64,000 bases of DNA from NCBI GenBank assembly GCA_016703525.1, contig JADJBW010000015.1:62001-126000 (forward strand). The letters are read 5' to 3'. Positions 61,840 through 64,000 of the stretch are shown piece by piece. Source of the DNA: Actinomycetota bacterium. Lineage in GTDB: Bacteria > Actinomycetota > Acidimicrobiia > Acidimicrobiales > Microtrichaceae. The position numbers were made by a program, and so were the translations under genes. Position 1 is the first letter of the stretch; the number at the start of each line of letters is the position of its first letter. The notes beneath the pieces are model-generated. The model was not told where the DNA came from. It did not search any database and saw only the letters and a program-made list of their open reading frames with translations.

Positions 61840-62677
61840 GTGGAGCCGGCGGATGCCGCCCTCGCAGCGTGCGGGATCGCCGCCGCGTTCGCGGTGGCAT
61901 CGTTCACCGGCGTGATCGTCGACCGGCTGCCGAAGCCGCTCGACGAGCCGAACGCCGGCGGCGACACGTGGGACACCAACCCCTGGCGCGAGGTGCTCGG
62001 TGGCCGGAGCCATTGCCTGACCTGTGGCGCCCCGGTCGCGGCCTACGACAACATCCCCGTGGTCAGCTACCTGGTGCTGCTCGGCCGCTGCCGGTCGTGC
62101 AAGCAGCGGTTCGGGATCGGGCACGTCCTGCTCGAACTGCTCATTCCGGCGCTGCTGATTCTGATGACCATCAGGGTCGGCGTCCGCTGGATGCTGATCC
62201 CCGCGCTCGTGGCGGTACCGGTGGGCGTGGCCATCGCAGCGATCGACTTCCGCACGCTGATCGTTCCGACGCGACTCGTGTGGCCGGCCGCAGCCGTGTC
62301 GTTCGTGACCGGTTCGGGTCGCGGCGATCGCCGAGGGGCACGCCTGGTGGATCATGTCGGGGGCCGTGTGCGCCCTCACCCTGTCCGGCCCGCTGTTCGC
62401 GATCTGGTGGTTCATGCCGAGGGGCATGGGGTTGGGCGATGTGCGGCTGTGCGTGCTGCTCGGCTGGACGATCGGCCTGTTCGCCGCGCCCGGCGGGGTC
62501 GGGTTCGCGGCCGCCACTGCGTTCTGGTGCCTTGCGCTCGCGGCCGCGATCGGGCTCGTGATGAGCGTCGTGTTCATCGGCCGTGGCCGCAAGATCCCGT
62601 TCGGCCCGGCGCTGGTCGCCGCGGCCGTTGTGCTCGTGATGTTCGCGGAGCCCTTCCGCACGGCGTTCCTCGGCTGA
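61840..62677 (+). CDS. pilD: Prepilin peptidase PilD, one frameshift
   Basis: An aspartic membrane protease that cuts and methylates prepilins. Four zinc cysteines (HCLTCGAP and CRSCKQRFG) lie in the first loop with NIPVVSYLVLLGRCRSC; the first catalytic Asp is in AAIDFRTLIVPTRLVWP and the second in MPRGMGLGDVRLCVLLGW. An extra base near 62317 disrupts the membrane segment between them; corrected length ~278 residues. Substrates should be the pilins encoded just upstream. Start GTG 61840. Confidence 0.9.
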
Positions 62678-62720
62678 GCCTCGGCTGCAGCGCAACGCCG
62701 TGCGGAACGGCGGCGGACGG

Positions 62721-63941
62721 TCAGCTCGCCATGGCCGCCTGAAGGTTGGCGTCGATCGCCGCCAGGAAGTCCTGCGTGTTGAGGTAGGGCTGCTCGCCCG
62801 ACACGAGAATCGCGAGATCCTTGGTCATCTGGCCACCCTCGACCGTTGCGACGCACACCTCCTCGAGGCGGCCGGCGAAGCCGATGAGCGCCTCGTTGCC
62901 GTCGAGCTTGCCGCGATGCGCCAGGCCCCGGGTCCAGGCGAAGATCGACGCGATGGGGTTGGTCGACGTGGGGTTGCCCTTCTGGTGCTCGCGGTAGTGG
63001 CGGGTGACGGTGCCGTGTGCGGCCTCGGCCTCGACCGTGCGGCCGTCGGGGGTCATGAGCACCGACGTCATCAGCCCGAGCGAGCCGAAGCCCTGCGCCA
63101 CGATGTCGGACTGCACGTCGCCGTCGTAGTTCTTGCAGGCCCACACGTAGCCGCCCTCCCACTTGAGCGCCGACGCGACCATGTCGTCGATCAGGCGGTG
63201 CTCGTAGGTGAGCCCCGCCGCGGCGTAGTCGGCGGCGAACTCGGCGTCGAACACCTGCTGGAAGAGGTCCTTGAACTGGCCGTCGTAGGCCTTGAGGATC
63301 GTGTTCTTCGTCGACAGGTACACCGGGAAGTTGCGTGCGAGGCCGTACCGGAGCGACGCGCGGGCGAAGTCGCGGATCGACTCGTTGAAGTTGTACATCC
63401 CCATCGCGACGCCGCCGCCCTCGGGCATCTGCACGACCTCGAACTCCATCGGCTCCGACCCGTCGGCCGGGGTGTAGGTCATGGTGACCGTGCCGGCGCC
63501 GGGGGCCTTGAAGTCGGTCGCCTTGTACTGGTCGCCGTGCGCGTGGCGGCCGACCACGATCGGCTTGGTCCACCCCGGCACCAGACGCGGGATGTTCGAG
63601 CAGATGATCGGCTCGCGGAAGATCACGCCGTCGAGGATGTTGCGGATCGTGCCGTTCGGAGACTTCCACATCTTCTTCAGGCCGAATTCCTCGACCCGCG
63701 CCTCGTCGGGCGTGATGGTGGCGCACTTGACGCCGACGCCGTGGCGCTGGATCGCGTGCGCCGCGTCGATGGTGACCTGATCGTCGGTGGCGTCGCGGTG
63801 CTCGATGCCGAGGTCGTAGTAGTCGAGGTCGACGTCGACGTACGGGAGGATCAGCTGGTCCTTGATGAACTGCCAGATGATCCTGGTCATCTCGTCGCCG
63901 TCGAGTTCGACGACCGGGTTGTCCACCTTGATCTTGGCCAT
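62721..63941 (-). CDS. icd: NADP-dependent isocitrate dehydrogenase
   Basis: A 406-residue TCA enzyme of the homodimeric type II (eukaryote-like) class. MAKIKVDNPVVELDGDEMTR at the N-terminus, substrate loop KSPNGTIRNILDGVIFREPI with the SPNGT motif, CKNYDGDVQSDIVAQGFGSL with metal Asp residues, and AEAAHGTVTRHYREHQKGNP near the coenzyme site. GGGAGGAG precedes the ATG on the minus strand. It converges on pilD with a 43-bp gap containing CGCCGT-GCGGA-ACGGCG (62696-62712), a possible bidirectional terminator. It is intact. Confidence 0.96.
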   Translation of the reverse strand: MAKIKVDNPVVELDGDEMTRIIWQFIKDQLILPYVDVDLDYYDLGIEHRDATDDQVTIDAAHAIQRHGVGVKCATITPDEARVEEFGLKKMWKSPNGTIRNILDGVIFREPIICSNIPRLVPGWTKPIVVGRHAHGDQYKATDFKAPGAGTVTMTYTPADGSEPMEFEVVQMPEGGGVAMGMYNFNESIRDFARASLRYGLARNFPVYLSTKNTILKAYDGQFKDLFQQVFDAEFAADYAAAGLTYEHRLIDDMVASALKWEGGYVWACKNYDGDVQSDIVAQGFGSLGLMTSVLMTPDGRTVEAEAAHGTVTRHYREHQKGNPTSTNPIASIFAWTRGLAHRGKLDGNEALIGFAGRLEEVCVATVEGGQMTKDLAILVSGEQPYLNTQDFLAAIDANLQAAMAS

Positions 63942-64000
63942 GACGATGTCTCCTCCCGACTCAGACGTCGCCGAGGGAACAACGCTCGTCCGGGTCGCTT

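Overview
The window is a very GC-rich bacterial chromosome segment, most likely from an actinomycete-like organism (Actinomycetota; I lean to an Acidimicrobiia-type lineage, but that is inference). The gene order is the main argument. The S10-spc-alpha ribosomal cluster runs into truA-rplM-rpsI-glmM-glmS-acpS-nnrD-alr-tsaE-tsaB-rimI-tsaD-groES-groEL, then a guaB3-like gene and guaA, then uvrD/pcrA, sucCD and purNH-folD. As I recall them, the same neighbourhoods exist in mycobacteria and streptomycetes. Other hints are CIRCE-controlled groESL, a zinc-type S14, and several genes whose start codon lies 6-7 bp behind a TANNNT -10 box, the usual sign of leaderless transcripts in this phylum.

Layout. 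1-8.3 kb: rplD (3' end) to rplO, tightly coupled, many genes overlapping by 1-4 bp. 8.3-15.6 kb: secY, adk, infA (apparent CTG start), rpmJ, rpsM, rpsK, rpsD, rpoA, rplQ, truA, rplM, rpsI; map is not between adk and infA. 15.6-23.5 kb: cell-wall precursor and cofactor genes glmM, a 1,146-residue GlmS-like protein, acpS, nnrD and alr. 23.5-29.1 kb: a secreted protein, the t6A tRNA-modification set with rimI, and groES-groEL under two tandem CIRCE operators. 29.3-35.2 kb: Nudix hydrolase, hypothetical gene, short GuaB3-like protein, guaA, NlpC/P60 endopeptidase, dienelactone hydrolase. 35.3-45.4 kb: UvrD/PcrA helicase, damaged AMP-dependent ligase, family 2 glycosyltransferase, small membrane protein, sucC-sucD, two polytopic glycosyltransferase-like proteins. 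45.5-51.0 kb: purN, purH, EamA transporter, HAD hydrolase, folD, metF. 51.0-62.7 kb: a type IV pilus locus (pilB, pilC, minor pilins, a long PKD/beta-helix/glycine-rich surface protein, pilA, pilT, pilD). 62.7-63.9 kb: icd on the minus strand.

Sequence quality matters for reading this window. About fifteen genes, including essential ones such as glmM, alr, tsaD, uvrD, sucC and sucD, carry single-base indels, many in G or C runs, and two carry in-frame TAG codons. The first 16.8 kb has none. Essential genes cannot all be dead, so most lesions look like sequencing or assembly errors. They are densest at 54.7-60.0 kb, so coding limits in the pilin/adhesin region are approximate.

The most interesting parts are the pilus locus with its long PKD/MopE-like/glycine-rich protein, which may be continuous with a prepilin N-terminus; the enlarged GlmS-like enzyme; the reduced GuaB3-like protein beside guaA; the CTG start of infA; the double CIRCE; and the recurring leaderless-promoter geometry, which also fixes several start codons.
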